Source: Methylotenera sp.
GTDB taxonomy: Bacteria; Pseudomonadota; Gammaproteobacteria; Burkholderiales; Methylophilaceae
Reading direction: 5' to 3'
NCBI GenBank assembly: GCA_002928535.1
Contig: PERG01000008.1
Location: forward strand, 31,162 to 95,161
DNA length: 64,000 nt
Of this stretch, positions 9,311 through 17,377 are shown piece after piece. The notes below the pieces were generated by a model. The model had not been told where the DNA came from, searched no databases, and worked only from the letters and a program-made list of their open reading frames with translations. Within the stretch, counting starts at the first letter, position 1. Every line of letters starts with the position of its first letter. The translations under genes and the position numbers were made by a program.

Positions 9311-10057
9311 ATGGACATCTTCAGCTCCGCTTGGCTAATCACGATGCTCGCCAAATCCAGCAAAACGCCGCAAGGTCGTTTGCTAGGGTTATTTGATGTA
9401 CTACAAGATTGGCTGAATGCACCTAATATTCATATTGAAATCGACCAGTCAGCGAACCATAAAAAACTGGTCGCTTTTTGTATTGAACAAGCCCGTGCTT
9501 GCAAAGCTGCCAATCCTGAAATATTAGCCGAACACATTATCCTGATCGCACGCAACGCCTTGGAACAGGCGTTAACTCACCCCAAGCCCGATAGTTTTGT
9601 GCATGCAAAAAAAGCCGCGCATGCACTGATTCTGGCACAAACGCAAAAAGAGGCATGGATTACCAAACCAATGAGTTACGGTATCGCGGCAAGTCTTTGC
9701 ATCATGATTGGCATTTCTGTGATCTGGTTACCGCAGCTTTTACAAGAGCAGCAACTCACCCAGGTAGCAGCAATTGCTACGAGTGAAAAAAGCCTGGCAT
9801 TAGTTACCAAGGCTGACGATAACAGTGTGACTGCTCATGATGCGGTTAAAATGTATGCAAAATATGAACAGATGCGCAAAGGTACTTGCCAATTCCCGGA
9901 AGCGTTACAAATCCCGGACAAACATAAGGCAATCTATCTGGAGAACGTAGTTGGCGGCAAGCTACCAACTAATTTAAACAATCTTGCAATTGCTAATTTT
10001 TATTTAGAAAAAGTACGGTGTAATTTCACACCGATGCTAATGGCCAATTCTAAGTAA
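9311..10057 (+). CDS. Single-pass membrane protein of unknown function
   Basis: A 248-residue protein I do not recognise. The first ~120 residues are soluble and helix-rich, with Cys-containing segments (FCIEQARACKAANPEI). One transmembrane helix lies at ~124-143 (GIAASLCIMIGISVIWLP), and the C-terminal ~100 residues would be on the other side of the membrane. Two cysteines there (GTCQFPEAL and KVRCNF) could form a disulfide if periplasmic. The layout (cytoplasmic N-domain, one helix, periplasmic C-domain) resembles anti-sigma factors, but no sigma factor gene is adjacent and no zinc anti-sigma HxxxCxxC motif is seen. There is no obvious ribosome-binding site. Confidence 0.6.
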   Translation: MDIFSSAWLITMLAKSSKTPQGRLLGLFDVLQDWLNAPNIHIEIDQSANHKKLVAFCIEQARACKAANPEILAEHIILIARNALEQALTHPKPDSFVHAKKAAHALILAQTQKEAWITKPMSYGIAASLCIMIGISVIWLPQLLQEQQLTQVAAIATSEKSLALVTKADDNSVTAHDAVKMYAKYEQMRKGTCQFPEALQIPDKHKAIYLENVVGGKLPTNLNNLAIANFYLEKVRCNFTPMLMANSK

Positions 10058-10188
10058 AATACATCGAACTAAATGTATACTATATTGTATATATTTATAG
10101 TAAGTTGATATTAATACTTCTAAAAAAACATATATTAATCAATGTTAAATATAATCAACCTACATTGTAATAAAAGTGATTTATACAG

Positions 10189-10220
10189 TTCTATATAAAA
10201 TATTTGTTTTTGATATAGAA
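10189..10220. promoter_or_regulatory. Inverted repeat upstream of TetR gene, candidate operator
   Basis: Perfect 8-base arms TTCTATAT and ATATAGAA, separated by 16 bases, in the very AT-rich 192-base spacer before the TetR gene start at 10250. The position suits autorepression, but in AT-rich DNA such repeats can arise by chance. Confidence 0.35.
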
Positions 10221-10249
10221 TATATTATCCATTAACCCAACTGAGCGAA

Positions 10250-10819
10250 ATGTCATTATTAAAAAGTAAAATTCTAGTTGTAGCCAGCGACCTTTTTCAA
10301 ACCCGTGGTATTAATTCCACAGGCGTAGATACCATCGTTGCTGTGGCAGGCACGACTAAAATGACGCTTTATAAATATTTCCGCAGTAAAGAAGATTTAA
10401 TTCTTGAAGTTTTGGAAAAAGGCCACCAAGATTTTCAAAATTGGTTAAACGACAAGCTTACTTCCAGCACTAAAAAACCAAGCGAAAAATTACAGAAACT
10501 ATTCGACTTCATTGAAGAATGGGTCACTTCTCCGAATTTCCGCGGCATGGGTTTTATAAAAGCCTCTGCAGAATTCCCCAACGAAGAGAACCCAGTCCAC
10601 CAATTATCTTCCGAACAATCGCGCCAGTTTAGACAATACATCAGCAGCCTGGCTTCTGAAGCTAATATTCAAGATGCAGATGGTTTAGCACTACAGCTTT
10701 CCTTGCTATTTGAGGGTGCCGTACAGGCCGAGCAAATGAAACGCGGCTCCGGCGCCATGAAATATGCTAAAAAAGCCGCAAAAATTCTCATTGACGGTGC
10801 ATTAACCCATACGGTTTAG
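10250..10819 (+). CDS. TetR/AcrR-family transcriptional regulator
   Basis: A 189-residue one-domain regulator. The N-terminal HTH is typical of TetR: VASDLFQTRGINSTGVDTIV, then the recognition helix region TTKMTLYKYFRSKEDLILEV. The C-terminal ligand-binding half (~60-185) is helical and contains a segment seen in many YcdC/AcrR-like members (LALQLSLLFEGAVQ). It probably represses a nearby or distant gene in response to a small molecule. The kinase gene downstream begins 79 bases later and could be co-transcribed. The ligand is unknown. Confidence 0.88.
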   Translation: MSLLKSKILVVASDLFQTRGINSTGVDTIVAVAGTTKMTLYKYFRSKEDLILEVLEKGHQDFQNWLNDKLTSSTKKPSEKLQKLFDFIEEWVTSPNFRGMGFIKASAEFPNEENPVHQLSSEQSRQFRQYISSLASEANIQDADGLALQLSLLFEGAVQAEQMKRGSGAMKYAKKAAKILIDGALTHTV

Positions 10820-10898
10820 CAAGTTCTGGTAGTAATTCACTTGCTACCATCAATGTATACCTAAGATAATAACGTTTTCGCTCATAATACTTCCCTAT

Positions 10899-11855
10899 AT
10901 GCATACCCTTATTTGCGGCTCGCTCGCGTTCGATACCATCATGGTGTTTCAAGACCAATTCAAAAATCATATCTTGCCGGACAAAATCCACGCCTTAAGC
11001 GTAGCTTTTTATGTCCCTGAAATGCGCCGCGAGTTTGGCGGCACTGCCGGCAACATTGCCTATAATCTCCAATTACTTGAGGGCAAGCCGCTGATCATGG
11101 CAACCGTTGGTGAAGATTTCGCACCTTATACACAATGGCTTGACCAACACGGCCTAAACAAAACTCATATCAGGACGATTGCTAACAGCTTTACTGCTCA
11201 AGCATTTATCACTACAGATACCGATGACAACCAGATCACGGCATTTCATCCCGGTGCGATGACGGAATCGCATCAGAATAGCGTCAAAGATGCACAGGAT
11301 ATTAGCCTGGCAGTTATAGCCCCGGATGGTCGCGACGGCATGTTTCAGCATGCGCGTGAATGTTTTGAAGCGGGCATTCCTTTCTTATTTGACCCTGGCC
11401 AAGGCCTGCCCATGTTCAATGGTGAAGAGTTGTTACAGTTCATCGAGATGGCGGATTATTTAGCTGTCAATGATTATGAGTCGCAGATTATTCAGGACAA
11501 AACCGGACTGTCATTGGATGCATTAGCCGCTAAGGTCAAAGCATTGATCGTAACCCTAGGTGGCTCTGGTTCGCAAATTTATGCTGATGGTCAACGTTAC
11601 GATATTCCCTGCGTTACTGCAGATAGCATTGTCGATCCGACCGGTTGCGGTGACGCTTACCGTGCCGGTTTGTTATATGGCATTGCACAAGGCTGGGATT
11701 GGCTGACTTGCGGACGTTTAGCTTCTACTATGGGCGCCATCAAGATTGCCAGCCGTGGTGGTCAAAATCATAAACCAACACGCGCGCAGATTGAAGAAAT
11801 ATATACTCAGGCTTTGGTGAATGAAACAATAGCTGCGGAAAAAGGTCAGAATTAA
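10899..11855 (+). CDS. PfkB-family carbohydrate kinase, adenosine kinase-like
   Basis: A 318-residue ribokinase-fold enzyme. The N-terminal strand is TLICGSLAFDTIMVF. The substrate-binding segment FGGTAGNIAYNL is typical of adenosine/ribokinase members, and the C-terminal PfkB signature is DPTGCGDAYRAGLLYG with the catalytic Asp (GCGD). Homologues in betaproteobacteria are annotated as adenosine kinase or carbohydrate kinase; phosphorylation of adenosine to AMP is the best guess. Substrate choice among adenosine, ribose or inosine cannot be settled from motifs. Confidence 0.85.
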   Translation: MHTLICGSLAFDTIMVFQDQFKNHILPDKIHALSVAFYVPEMRREFGGTAGNIAYNLQLLEGKPLIMATVGEDFAPYTQWLDQHGLNKTHIRTIANSFTAQAFITTDTDDNQITAFHPGAMTESHQNSVKDAQDISLAVIAPDGRDGMFQHARECFEAGIPFLFDPGQGLPMFNGEELLQFIEMADYLAVNDYESQIIQDKTGLSLDALAAKVKALIVTLGGSGSQIYADGQRYDIPCVTADSIVDPTGCGDAYRAGLLYGIAQGWDWLTCGRLASTMGAIKIASRGGQNHKPTRAQIEEIYTQALVNETIAAEKGQN

Positions 11856-11881
11856 ACTAACATTATTTGAATTAGCCATGC

Positions 11882-11908
11882 ATTAAGCTTGTTCAACTTA
11901 AGCTTAAT
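11882..11908. repeat. Inverted repeat between kinase and glycine-zipper lipoprotein genes
   Basis: Perfect 9-base arms ATTAAGCTT / AAGCTTAAT with a 9-base loop. It sits directly in front of the AAGGA ribosome-binding site of the gene at 11924. It could be a 5'-UTR stem-loop or operator; there is no T tract, so it is not a standard terminator. Confidence 0.4.
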
Positions 11909-11923
11909 TTAAGGATACTCATC

Positions 11924-12376
11924 ATGCGAACTGCTCAGTATTTATTAGTGGGTTTTTTAAGCTTATGCCTTTTGGCATGTGCGAGCTCTAACTCCGGTAG
12001 TGTATATAGCCGCGATGAAGCACGCAAAATGCAGACTATAAAAACAGGTGTGGTAGAAAGTGTGCGTTCGGTAAAACTTGAAGGTACAAAATCTCCGGTA
12101 GGGACGATTGCCGGTGGCGCTGTAGGTGGTGTTGCGGGTAGCTCGATTGGCGGTGGTCGCGGAAGCGCTATTATGGCTATCCTTGGGGCAGTGGCCGGGG
12201 GATTGTTAGGCTCAGCCGCAGAAGAAGGCATCACCCGTAAAGACGCTTATGAAATCACCGTAAAACTAGATGGAGGAGGCATGGTAGCTGTAGTCCAGGA
12301 AGCCGATGAAGTATTTAAAGCTGGTGATAAAGTACGCTTGGTGGAAAACGGCGAAACGACACGCGTCTCTCATTAA
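11924..12376 (+). CDS. Glycine-zipper 2TM outer-membrane lipoprotein (SlyB/PcpY-like)
   Basis: A 150-residue lipoprotein with an AAGGA ribosome-binding site. The signal peptide ends in the lipobox LLACASS. The centre (~65-105) is a glycine zipper, with VGTIAGGAVGGVAGSSIGGG followed by AILGAVAGGLLGSAAEEG, the Rick_17kDa/SlyB-type two-helix hairpin. The C-terminus is a small beta domain (YEITVKLDGGGMVAVVQE and GDKVRLVENG) as in SlyB/PcpY proteins. These proteins stabilise the outer membrane under stress. A clear terminator follows. This is the second of three glycine-zipper proteins in the window, with those at 3407 and 54861. Confidence 0.88.
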   Translation: MRTAQYLLVGFLSLCLLACASSNSGSVYSRDEARKMQTIKTGVVESVRSVKLEGTKSPVGTIAGGAVGGVAGSSIGGGRGSAIMAILGAVAGGLLGSAAEEGITRKDAYEITVKLDGGGMVAVVQEADEVFKAGDKVRLVENGETTRVSH

Positions 12377-12414
12377 GTAACTTCAAAAATAATGGTTAAG
12401 CTAATACCAACATT

Positions 12415-12446
12415 AAAAATGACCGTCAATAAACGGTCATTTTTTT
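12415..12446 (+). terminator. Rho-independent terminator
   Basis: Stem AATGACCGT / ACGGTCATT with loop CAATAA, followed by seven T. It follows the glycine-zipper lipoprotein gene and insulates it from olsB. Confidence 0.88.
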
Positions 12447-12502
12447 GTCATGACATTTTAACTTTGTAAAATTAAAGTTTCTCCTAACAAAAGGAGAAAC
12501 CA

Positions 12503-13288
12503 ATGATTCGTAAAGATTCAGCTTTAGTAAAAAATACTAAAAAATCCCTGCATGCCTCATTAGATTTAGAAATTCCCCAAAGACGTCTTTATGTAAGCCT
12601 GGCAAGAACACAAGCCGAGCTGGAAGAAGCGCAGCGTTTGCGCTACAAAGTATTTGCTGAAGAAATGGGCGCACAACTCTCCGGCATTGGCGGCCTCGAT
12701 ATAGACGGTTTCGATGCCTATTGCGACCATCTAATTGTCCGCGATAGCGGGACCAACCAAGTCATCGGGACCTACCGAATCTTAAGTCCACAAAAAGCCA
12801 ATGAAGTCGGTGGTTATTATTCAGCAGGCGAGTTTGACCTCACACGACTCTCGCATCTATTTAGCCGCACTGTTGAGGTTGGCCGCGCATGTGTGCACCA
12901 AAATTATCGTAATGGCGGCACGATTACCATGTTATGGGCTGGTTTAGCTAAATACATGCAAATCAATAATTACGAATACATGATCGGCTGCGGCAGTGTC
13001 AGTATGTCCGATGGTGGCCACGCAGCAGCGAGCCTTTATACCAAACTGCAAGAAGAATACTTGGCTCCTTTGGAATACCGCGTATTTGCCCGCAATCCAC
13101 TACCCATTGAATCATTGCGTACCGATATGCAGGTGGCCTGCCCACCATTAATAAAAGGTTATTTACGGTTGGGCGCTTACATTTGTGGGGAACCAGCATG
13201 GGATCCCTATTTCAACACAGCTGATATGCTGGTAATGTTACCTTTATCTCGAATCAACCCACGATATGCCGCGCATTTCTTAAAATAA
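12503..13288 (+). CDS. olsB: Ornithine N-acyltransferase OlsB-like (GNAT fold)
   Basis: Transfers a 3-hydroxyacyl group from acyl carrier protein to ornithine, the first step of ornithine lipid synthesis. The 261-residue protein has the family pattern: RLYVSLARTQAELEEAQRLR, then RYKVFAEEMGA, a D-x-D-x-D-x-Y segment (DIDGFDAYCDHL), and IGTYRILSP followed by EVGRACVH. This is the Acetyltransf_5 / OlsB set. A strong AAGGAGA site precedes the ATG. The acyltransferase OlsA gene follows 18 bases later, which supports the assignment over the related hemolysin-like acyltransferases. Ornithine lipids often replace phospholipids under phosphate limitation; phoBR is 11 kb upstream, but no convincing Pho box was found. 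Confidence 0.85.
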   Translation: MIRKDSALVKNTKKSLHASLDLEIPQRRLYVSLARTQAELEEAQRLRYKVFAEEMGAQLSGIGGLDIDGFDAYCDHLIVRDSGTNQVIGTYRILSPQKANEVGGYYSAGEFDLTRLSHLFSRTVEVGRACVHQNYRNGGTITMLWAGLAKYMQINNYEYMIGCGSVSMSDGGHAAASLYTKLQEEYLAPLEYRVFARNPLPIESLRTDMQVACPPLIKGYLRLGAYICGEPAWDPYFNTADMLVMLPLSRINPRYAAHFLK

Positions 13289-13306
13289 TCTAAGTTTTAA
13301 CGATGG

Positions 13307-14131
13307 TTGGCATCACCTAATATATTGCAAAAAAATACAACGCAGCATTTAACCACTACTCGCACCATACGATTTTTTAGAATTTGCCATATGATCTGGC
13401 TGACAATGGTCGGCCTTTTCATTGCGGCCATTCCGTTGCCATTAGTTAATGAATATAAGCGCTCTAGGCTCATTCGCTGGTGGTGCAAAAGTTTGCTGTC
13501 TGCTTTTAATATTCGCGTGATACGGTCTGGTTTTATTCCACCAACGGATCGCCCTTTGCACAATGTCATGGTGGTGGCGAATCATATTTCCTGGTCCGAC
13601 ATTCATGCGCTGAATAGCGTTACACCTTTAAAGTTTATTGCAAAATCAGAAATCAAAAACTGGCCCATTTTTGGTTATCTAGCCAAAACCAATGCCATTT
13701 TTATTGACCGTACTAAACGCCATGAGGCAGCCAATACGGTAGAAACGCTCACGGAAAACTTAAAGGCCGGCGCTAATGTATGTCTATTTCCTGAAGGCAC
13801 AACAACCACTGGTAACGAAGTCATGCCCTTCAAAAGCAGCTTGATTCAAGCTGCCATTCAGGCTGAGTCAACGATCTACCCTGTCGCCATCTATTACCCA
13901 CACCCAAATGGTGGCAGTAATACGCAAATGGCTTATGCAGGACAAATAACATTAACGGAATCTATGCGGCAAGTGTTATTGCAACGCGCCCCTGTGGTTG
14001 AGTTGCGTTTTTTGGCGCCTATTCAAGTTAAAAATTTAACCGAAGCAGAAAAGGATCGGCGTGTACTCACTGCCCATATTCAGCAGTTAATCACTAACGC
14101 GCTCTTCGAGCAAAAGGCTAAGCCTTTGTAA
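13307..14131 (+). CDS. olsA: 1-acyl-sn-glycerol-3-phosphate acyltransferase, PlsC/OlsA-like
   Basis: Membrane-bound O-acyltransferase. In this context it probably adds the second fatty acid to lyso-ornithine lipid (OlsA), though lysophosphatidate is the general PlsC substrate. The catalytic HX4D motif is present (NHISWSDIHAL near residue 90), with the substrate-binding FPEGTTT near 160 and an N-terminal hydrophobic segment (IWLTMVGLFIAAIPLPLV). The start is uncertain. The longest frame begins at TTG 13307; the first ATG (13391) would remove 28 residues that include a basic membrane-proximal stretch typical of the family, so I keep the longer form. The 3' end overlaps the convergent apaH by 14 bases. 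Confidence 0.85.
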   Translation: MASPNILQKNTTQHLTTTRTIRFFRICHMIWLTMVGLFIAAIPLPLVNEYKRSRLIRWWCKSLLSAFNIRVIRSGFIPPTDRPLHNVMVVANHISWSDIHALNSVTPLKFIAKSEIKNWPIFGYLAKTNAIFIDRTKRHEAANTVETLTENLKAGANVCLFPEGTTTTGNEVMPFKSSLIQAAIQAESTIYPVAIYYPHPNGGSNTQMAYAGQITLTESMRQVLLQRAPVVELRFLAPIQVKNLTEAEKDRRVLTAHIQQLITNALFEQKAKPL

Positions 14132-14951
14132 TTGGATAATGACTGTCCAGGGGATGAGATGGCACTTGGGTAATGGCTTTAGTCTGCAAATTCATGGCAG
14201 TCAAATGCCCGCCCCATAAACACCCAGTATCCAGTGCGAACACATTTTCTCGTTGCTGCAGACCCAGGGCAGACCAATGACCAAAAATAATCTGCGTATC
14301 TTGAGTAGCACGGTTAGGCATATCAAACCAGGGCGTCAATCCGTCAGGGATATCTTTTAACTCCCCTTTAAAAGCAAAGTCCATTTCGCCCTTGACATTA
14401 CATACTCTTAACCGAGTCATCGCATTTGTCAGCAATCTTAAACGGTCAGTACCAATCAAATCTGGATCCCAGGCATTTGGATAATTGCCATACATGGTGG
14501 ACAGAAAATCTAAATATTGATCGCCGCGTAAAGCCGCTTCAACTTCGGCAGAAAGCATTAATGCCTGTTCCCTGGTCCACTGTGGCAATAAACCCGCATG
14601 CACCATTAGATAATCACCCTCGCTGTAGACTAAATGCTGATGCCTTAGCCAGTGCAGTAGCTCGTCCCGGTCTTCCGCGGCGAGTAAAGCGTGTAGCGTA
14701 TCGCTGCGATGGGCAACAACGAACTCATGCGCCACTACCAATGCATGCAAGTCATGATTCCCTAGCACGACTTTCAAACAAGCTTGATGCTGATAACACC
14801 AACGCAATACTTCTAGCGAACCGTTCCCGCGATTGATCAGATCGCCTACTAACCATAACTGATCTATATCGGGGTCAAATTCGATGCGAGCCAGCAAAGC
14901 CTGTAAAGCATGGTAACAACCCTGGATATCGCCAATTGCATAAGTAGTCAT
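14118..14951 (-). CDS. apaH: Symmetrical bis(5'-nucleosyl)-tetraphosphatase ApaH
   Basis: Hydrolyses Ap4A to two ADP in the cytoplasm, which limits dinucleoside polyphosphate alarmones and RNA 5' capping. The 277-residue protein opens with TYAIGDIQGCYHAL. It shows the metallophosphatase triad GDIQG, GDLINRG and GNHDLHALVV, followed by HAGLLPQW. The length is typical (about 275). The gene is convergent with olsA and is preceded upstream, on the same strand, by the cytochrome c gene and its terminator, so it should have its own promoter. Confidence 0.95.
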   Translation of the reverse strand: MTTYAIGDIQGCYHALQALLARIEFDPDIDQLWLVGDLINRGNGSLEVLRWCYQHQACLKVVLGNHDLHALVVAHEFVVAHRSDTLHALLAAEDRDELLHWLRHQHLVYSEGDYLMVHAGLLPQWTREQALMLSAEVEAALRGDQYLDFLSTMYGNYPNAWDPDLIGTDRLRLLTNAMTRLRVCNVKGEMDFAFKGELKDIPDGLTPWFDMPNRATQDTQIIFGHWSALGLQQRENVFALDTGCLWGGHLTAMNLQTKAITQVPSHPLDSHYPITKA

Positions 14952-14981
14952 TCGTTAGTGCCTGATAACATATTCGCCCAT

Positions 14982-15012
14982 AAAAAAAGCCACTGAGTAG
15001 TGGCTTTTTATT
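14982..15012 (-). terminator. Rho-independent terminator after cytochrome c5 gene
   Basis: A 7-bp stem AGCCACT / AGTGGCT with a four-base loop, flanked by A and T runs, so it could work in both directions. It sits between the cytochrome c gene end (15044) and the apaH start (14951). Confidence 0.8.
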
Positions 15013-15043
15013 ATATCCAGTATTGCTTAATATTTAGTAATAC

Positions 15044-15526
15044 TTAAAAGCTCGCGCCAGAAGCGTTTGCCATATGTTTAACTGCTTCTGCCACTTCTTT
15101 GTCGCTAAGAGATGGATTGCCACCTTTAGCTGGCATATTACGGATACCTTCGATGGCATGTTTAACCAATGTATCGTAACCTTGCGCAACGCGCGGTGCC
15201 CAAGCATCTTTATCGCCAATTTTAGGAGCAGCCATCAAACCCGCCGCGTGACACATGGCGCAGACGCCTTTAACCACTTCTTCACCGCTTTTTTCTGCTG
15301 TCGCACCGGTATCTGCAGCAGCGACTTCAACCGCAGCAACTGGTTTAATATTTTCTTCAACTTTAGCAACAGCCGCTGCTGGTTCAGCAGGTGCAGGTGC
15401 ATCAACCACGCCAAACGCCTTGGCAATTAACGCAATGATTAAGGTGAAAGCCAGAATACTGCCAGGAATAGCAATAATTAATTGCCAAAAAGTGGAGCCT
15501 TTATACTCGTTATCTTCATTGCTCAT
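15044..15526 (-). CDS. Membrane-anchored cytochrome c5-type protein
   Basis: A 160-residue electron carrier. A transmembrane anchor at ~14-37 (WQLIIAIPGSILAFTLIIAL) is followed by an Ala/Pro/Val-rich flexible linker (~41-80) and one class I cytochrome c domain. The heme site is VCAMCHAAG (C89, C92, H93) and the distal Met lies in RNMPAKGG near residue 134. The spacing and the sequence GDKDAWAPR are typical of the cytochrome c5 (CycB) family. It probably carries electrons towards a terminal oxidase from the periplasmic face. It is transcribed alone, with a terminator on its 3' side and tRNA-Arg divergent upstream. Confidence 0.92.
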   Translation of the reverse strand: MSNEDNEYKGSTFWQLIIAIPGSILAFTLIIALIAKAFGVVDAPAPAEPAAAVAKVEENIKPVAAVEVAAADTGATAEKSGEEVVKGVCAMCHAAGLMAAPKIGDKDAWAPRVAQGYDTLVKHAIEGIRNMPAKGGNPSLSDKEVAEAVKHMANASGASF

Positions 15527-15613
15527 TACAGTTAATTCCCATAAATTGGTTGATAAAAAAGCACATTATACCCGTACTATGACTAAGGTAAAAGAACATG
15601 AGTGCGTAGGCTT

Positions 15614-15622
15614 TGTTATAAT
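15614..15622 (+). promoter_or_regulatory. Extended -10 promoter of tRNA-Arg
   Basis: TGTTATAAT is a consensus extended -10 (TGnTATAAT) ending 12 bases before the mature tRNA 5' end. No good -35 is visible 17 bases upstream, as expected for an extended -10 promoter. Confidence 0.6.
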
Positions 15623-15634
15623 GCACGCGATATT

Positions 15635-15711
15635 GCGCCCGTAGCTCAGCTGGATAGAGTATTGGTTTCCGAAGCCAAGGGTCGTGGGTTCGACTCCCGC
15701 CGGGCGCACCA
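15635..15711 (+). tRNA. tRNA-Arg (anticodon CCG)
   Basis: A 77-base cloverleaf. Acceptor arms GCGCCCG and CGGGCGC pair fully, the D-arm contains AGCTCAGCTGGATAGAG, the anticodon stem TTGGT/GCCAA encloses the loop TTCCGAA (anticodon CCG, reading CGG codons), and the T-arm has the GGTTCGACTCC pattern. CCA is encoded at the 3' end (15709-15711). It stands alone rather than in a tRNA cluster. Confidence 0.97.
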
Positions 15712-15870
15712 TTAATACAATCAATATTTTTTGATGATTGTCAGTGGAAGCACAACTTTATCCCAAAGACAGCTTTATGCCTGCGAATCAAGCCGACTAA
15801 GCTTTTAATTTTCCAAGAACTTCTGTATAAAAAGTATTGATCGATGGGATGTTAATCCTTATACGTCTAA

Positions 15871-17256
15871 CTATCGCTCTCTGCCTGCTTCATGGAAAGC
15901 TTTTCTCACAGGTGATAGCAAATACTCCATCACAGTTTGATCCGCTAATTTGATTTCTGCCACGACTTGCATACCAGGTGCTAAGTGCAACTTGTCTTGC
16001 TCCAGCGCTAAGTGCTGTTGATCAAGTTGTATCAGGGTACGGTAAGCAAGCTGAGCATTTGATGATAATTGTGCTTGTTCAGTACTAACTTGATTGTTGT
16101 TATTAGTTGATCTATCCGTGGCATCTGCACTGACCTGTAATACTTTGCCATCGACCATGCCGTACTTTTGGAAGGGGTAAGCCGAGAGTTTTACCTTTAC
16201 CTCTTGATTGGGATATACAAAGCCTGCATCTTCATTCTTTAGCCAGACTTCGGCTTGCAAGGCTTCATTATTAGGGACCAAGGTCATGATGACTGTGCCA
16301 GGGGAAACAACCGTGCCAGGCGTATGCGTTGCCAAATCTTTAACAATGCCTGCTTGAGGTGCTTTTAGTTCCAGTAAGCTGTTTCTGTGTGATTGCTTAG
16401 CCCACTCTTGTTCTAAACCTTGATGTTCGGCATAGATTGCAACGCGTTCTGCTTCCAGTTTCTGCCTGTAATCAGAGTTGATTTGGTTTAAACGCTTTTG
16501 TGATTGATTGATACTGCCTTGCAAGCTTTTAGCATTATGCTCTTGTGCACGCAGGTCTTGTTCAGCGGTAATACGTTCTCGTTGTTTCTCTTGCCCCATA
16601 AGCTTGCCGGCAAACCCATCTTTCACCAGTTTATCGTAAGCAGCTTCTTGCGCTTGGTAGCTAGGGAGTGTTTGCTCTAGCTTGTGTTGGATTTCTCGTG
16701 TAGCAGCCAAGTCACTATGGGCTTTTTGCAGGCTAGCTTGTTCTGCTGCAATATCATCCTCTAAAGCACGGCGATTCGATTGATATTCAGAATAAATACG
16801 ATTGTAGAGTTCATTAGAATCATTGGCTTGACGCTTAAATGGCTGCCCGGATAACTCAGCTTCGATACGGCGTAGTTCTAAAGCCTTATGTTGTAAGGCC
16901 GCTTGAACCGACTTACTGTCTGCTTCAGAAAGATTGGCATCCATACGGATGAGCACTTGGTCCTTATTGACCAATTGCCCTTCCTTAATGGTGATTTCCC
17001 GCACAATGCCCGCTTCTGAGGGCTGCACGATCTTGATATAGCTGACAGGCACTAATTTACCCTCGGCTACAGAGACAATATCCAGCCGACCAAATAGTGC
17101 CCACAATAACAGTACAAATAGCAAAACCAGCACGCCACGCAGCACCACTCTCGGTAATGGCGATGGCGGGCGTTCTTGTACCCCTAAGATGCCTGGTGAG
17201 AAATCGAACTGGTCTTTTTCTGAAACTGATGGTGATGACTGTGACGTAAGTTGCAT
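15871..17256 (-). CDS. Type I secretion periplasmic adaptor, HlyD family
   Basis: A 461-residue membrane fusion protein that links the inner-membrane ABC exporter to an outer-membrane TolC channel. It has a short cytoplasmic N-terminus, one transmembrane helix (~38-58, RGVLVLLFVLLLWALFG), a split biotinyl-lipoyl domain (KIVQPSEAGIVREITIKEGQ at ~82-100, and LKAPQAGIVKDLATHTPGTV near 300), a long alpha-helical coiled-coil hairpin (~105-285), and a C-terminal beta-barrel (EVWLKNEDAGFVYPNQEVKV). This order is that of HlyD/PrtE adaptors. It is the last gene of the minus-strand type I locus, 121 bases after the giant RTX gene, with a strong hairpin in the gap. No TolC-like gene is in the window. 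Confidence 0.93.
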   Translation of the reverse strand: MQLTSQSSPSVSEKDQFDFSPGILGVQERPPSPLPRVVLRGVLVLLFVLLLWALFGRLDIVSVAEGKLVPVSYIKIVQPSEAGIVREITIKEGQLVNKDQVLIRMDANLSEADSKSVQAALQHKALELRRIEAELSGQPFKRQANDSNELYNRIYSEYQSNRRALEDDIAAEQASLQKAHSDLAATREIQHKLEQTLPSYQAQEAAYDKLVKDGFAGKLMGQEKQRERITAEQDLRAQEHNAKSLQGSINQSQKRLNQINSDYRQKLEAERVAIYAEHQGLEQEWAKQSHRNSLLELKAPQAGIVKDLATHTPGTVVSPGTVIMTLVPNNEALQAEVWLKNEDAGFVYPNQEVKVKLSAYPFQKYGMVDGKVLQVSADATDRSTNNNNQVSTEQAQLSSNAQLAYRTLIQLDQQHLALEQDKLHLAPGMQVVAEIKLADQTVMEYLLSPVRKAFHEAGRER

Positions 17257-17314
17257 GTAACTAATTAAATGACCTTTAGTAAATGATGAATGCTTGATCA
17301 GTTAGGTTAAGCAT

Positions 17315-17355
17315 AGGCTTCACTTCGTACACTGGTGTGTGACGAAGTGAAGCCT
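17315..17355 (-). other. Strong intercistronic stem-loop between RTX gene and hlyD
   Basis: A perfect 14-base inverted repeat (AGGCTTCACTTCGT / ACGAAGTGAAGCCT) whose loop can pair further (ACAC/GTGT around TGGT). There is no T run on the minus strand, so it is not a classic terminator. It may be a transcript-stabilising or attenuating element that sets the ratio of the ~10-kb RTX message to hlyD. Confidence 0.65.
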
Positions 17356-17377
17356 TCTTATATGTCTGACTAGATTT

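Noticed and set aside
12440..12500. Pho box before olsB
   Set aside because: Only one TGTCA-like half is present, within a palindrome, and no second half is found at 11-base spacing.
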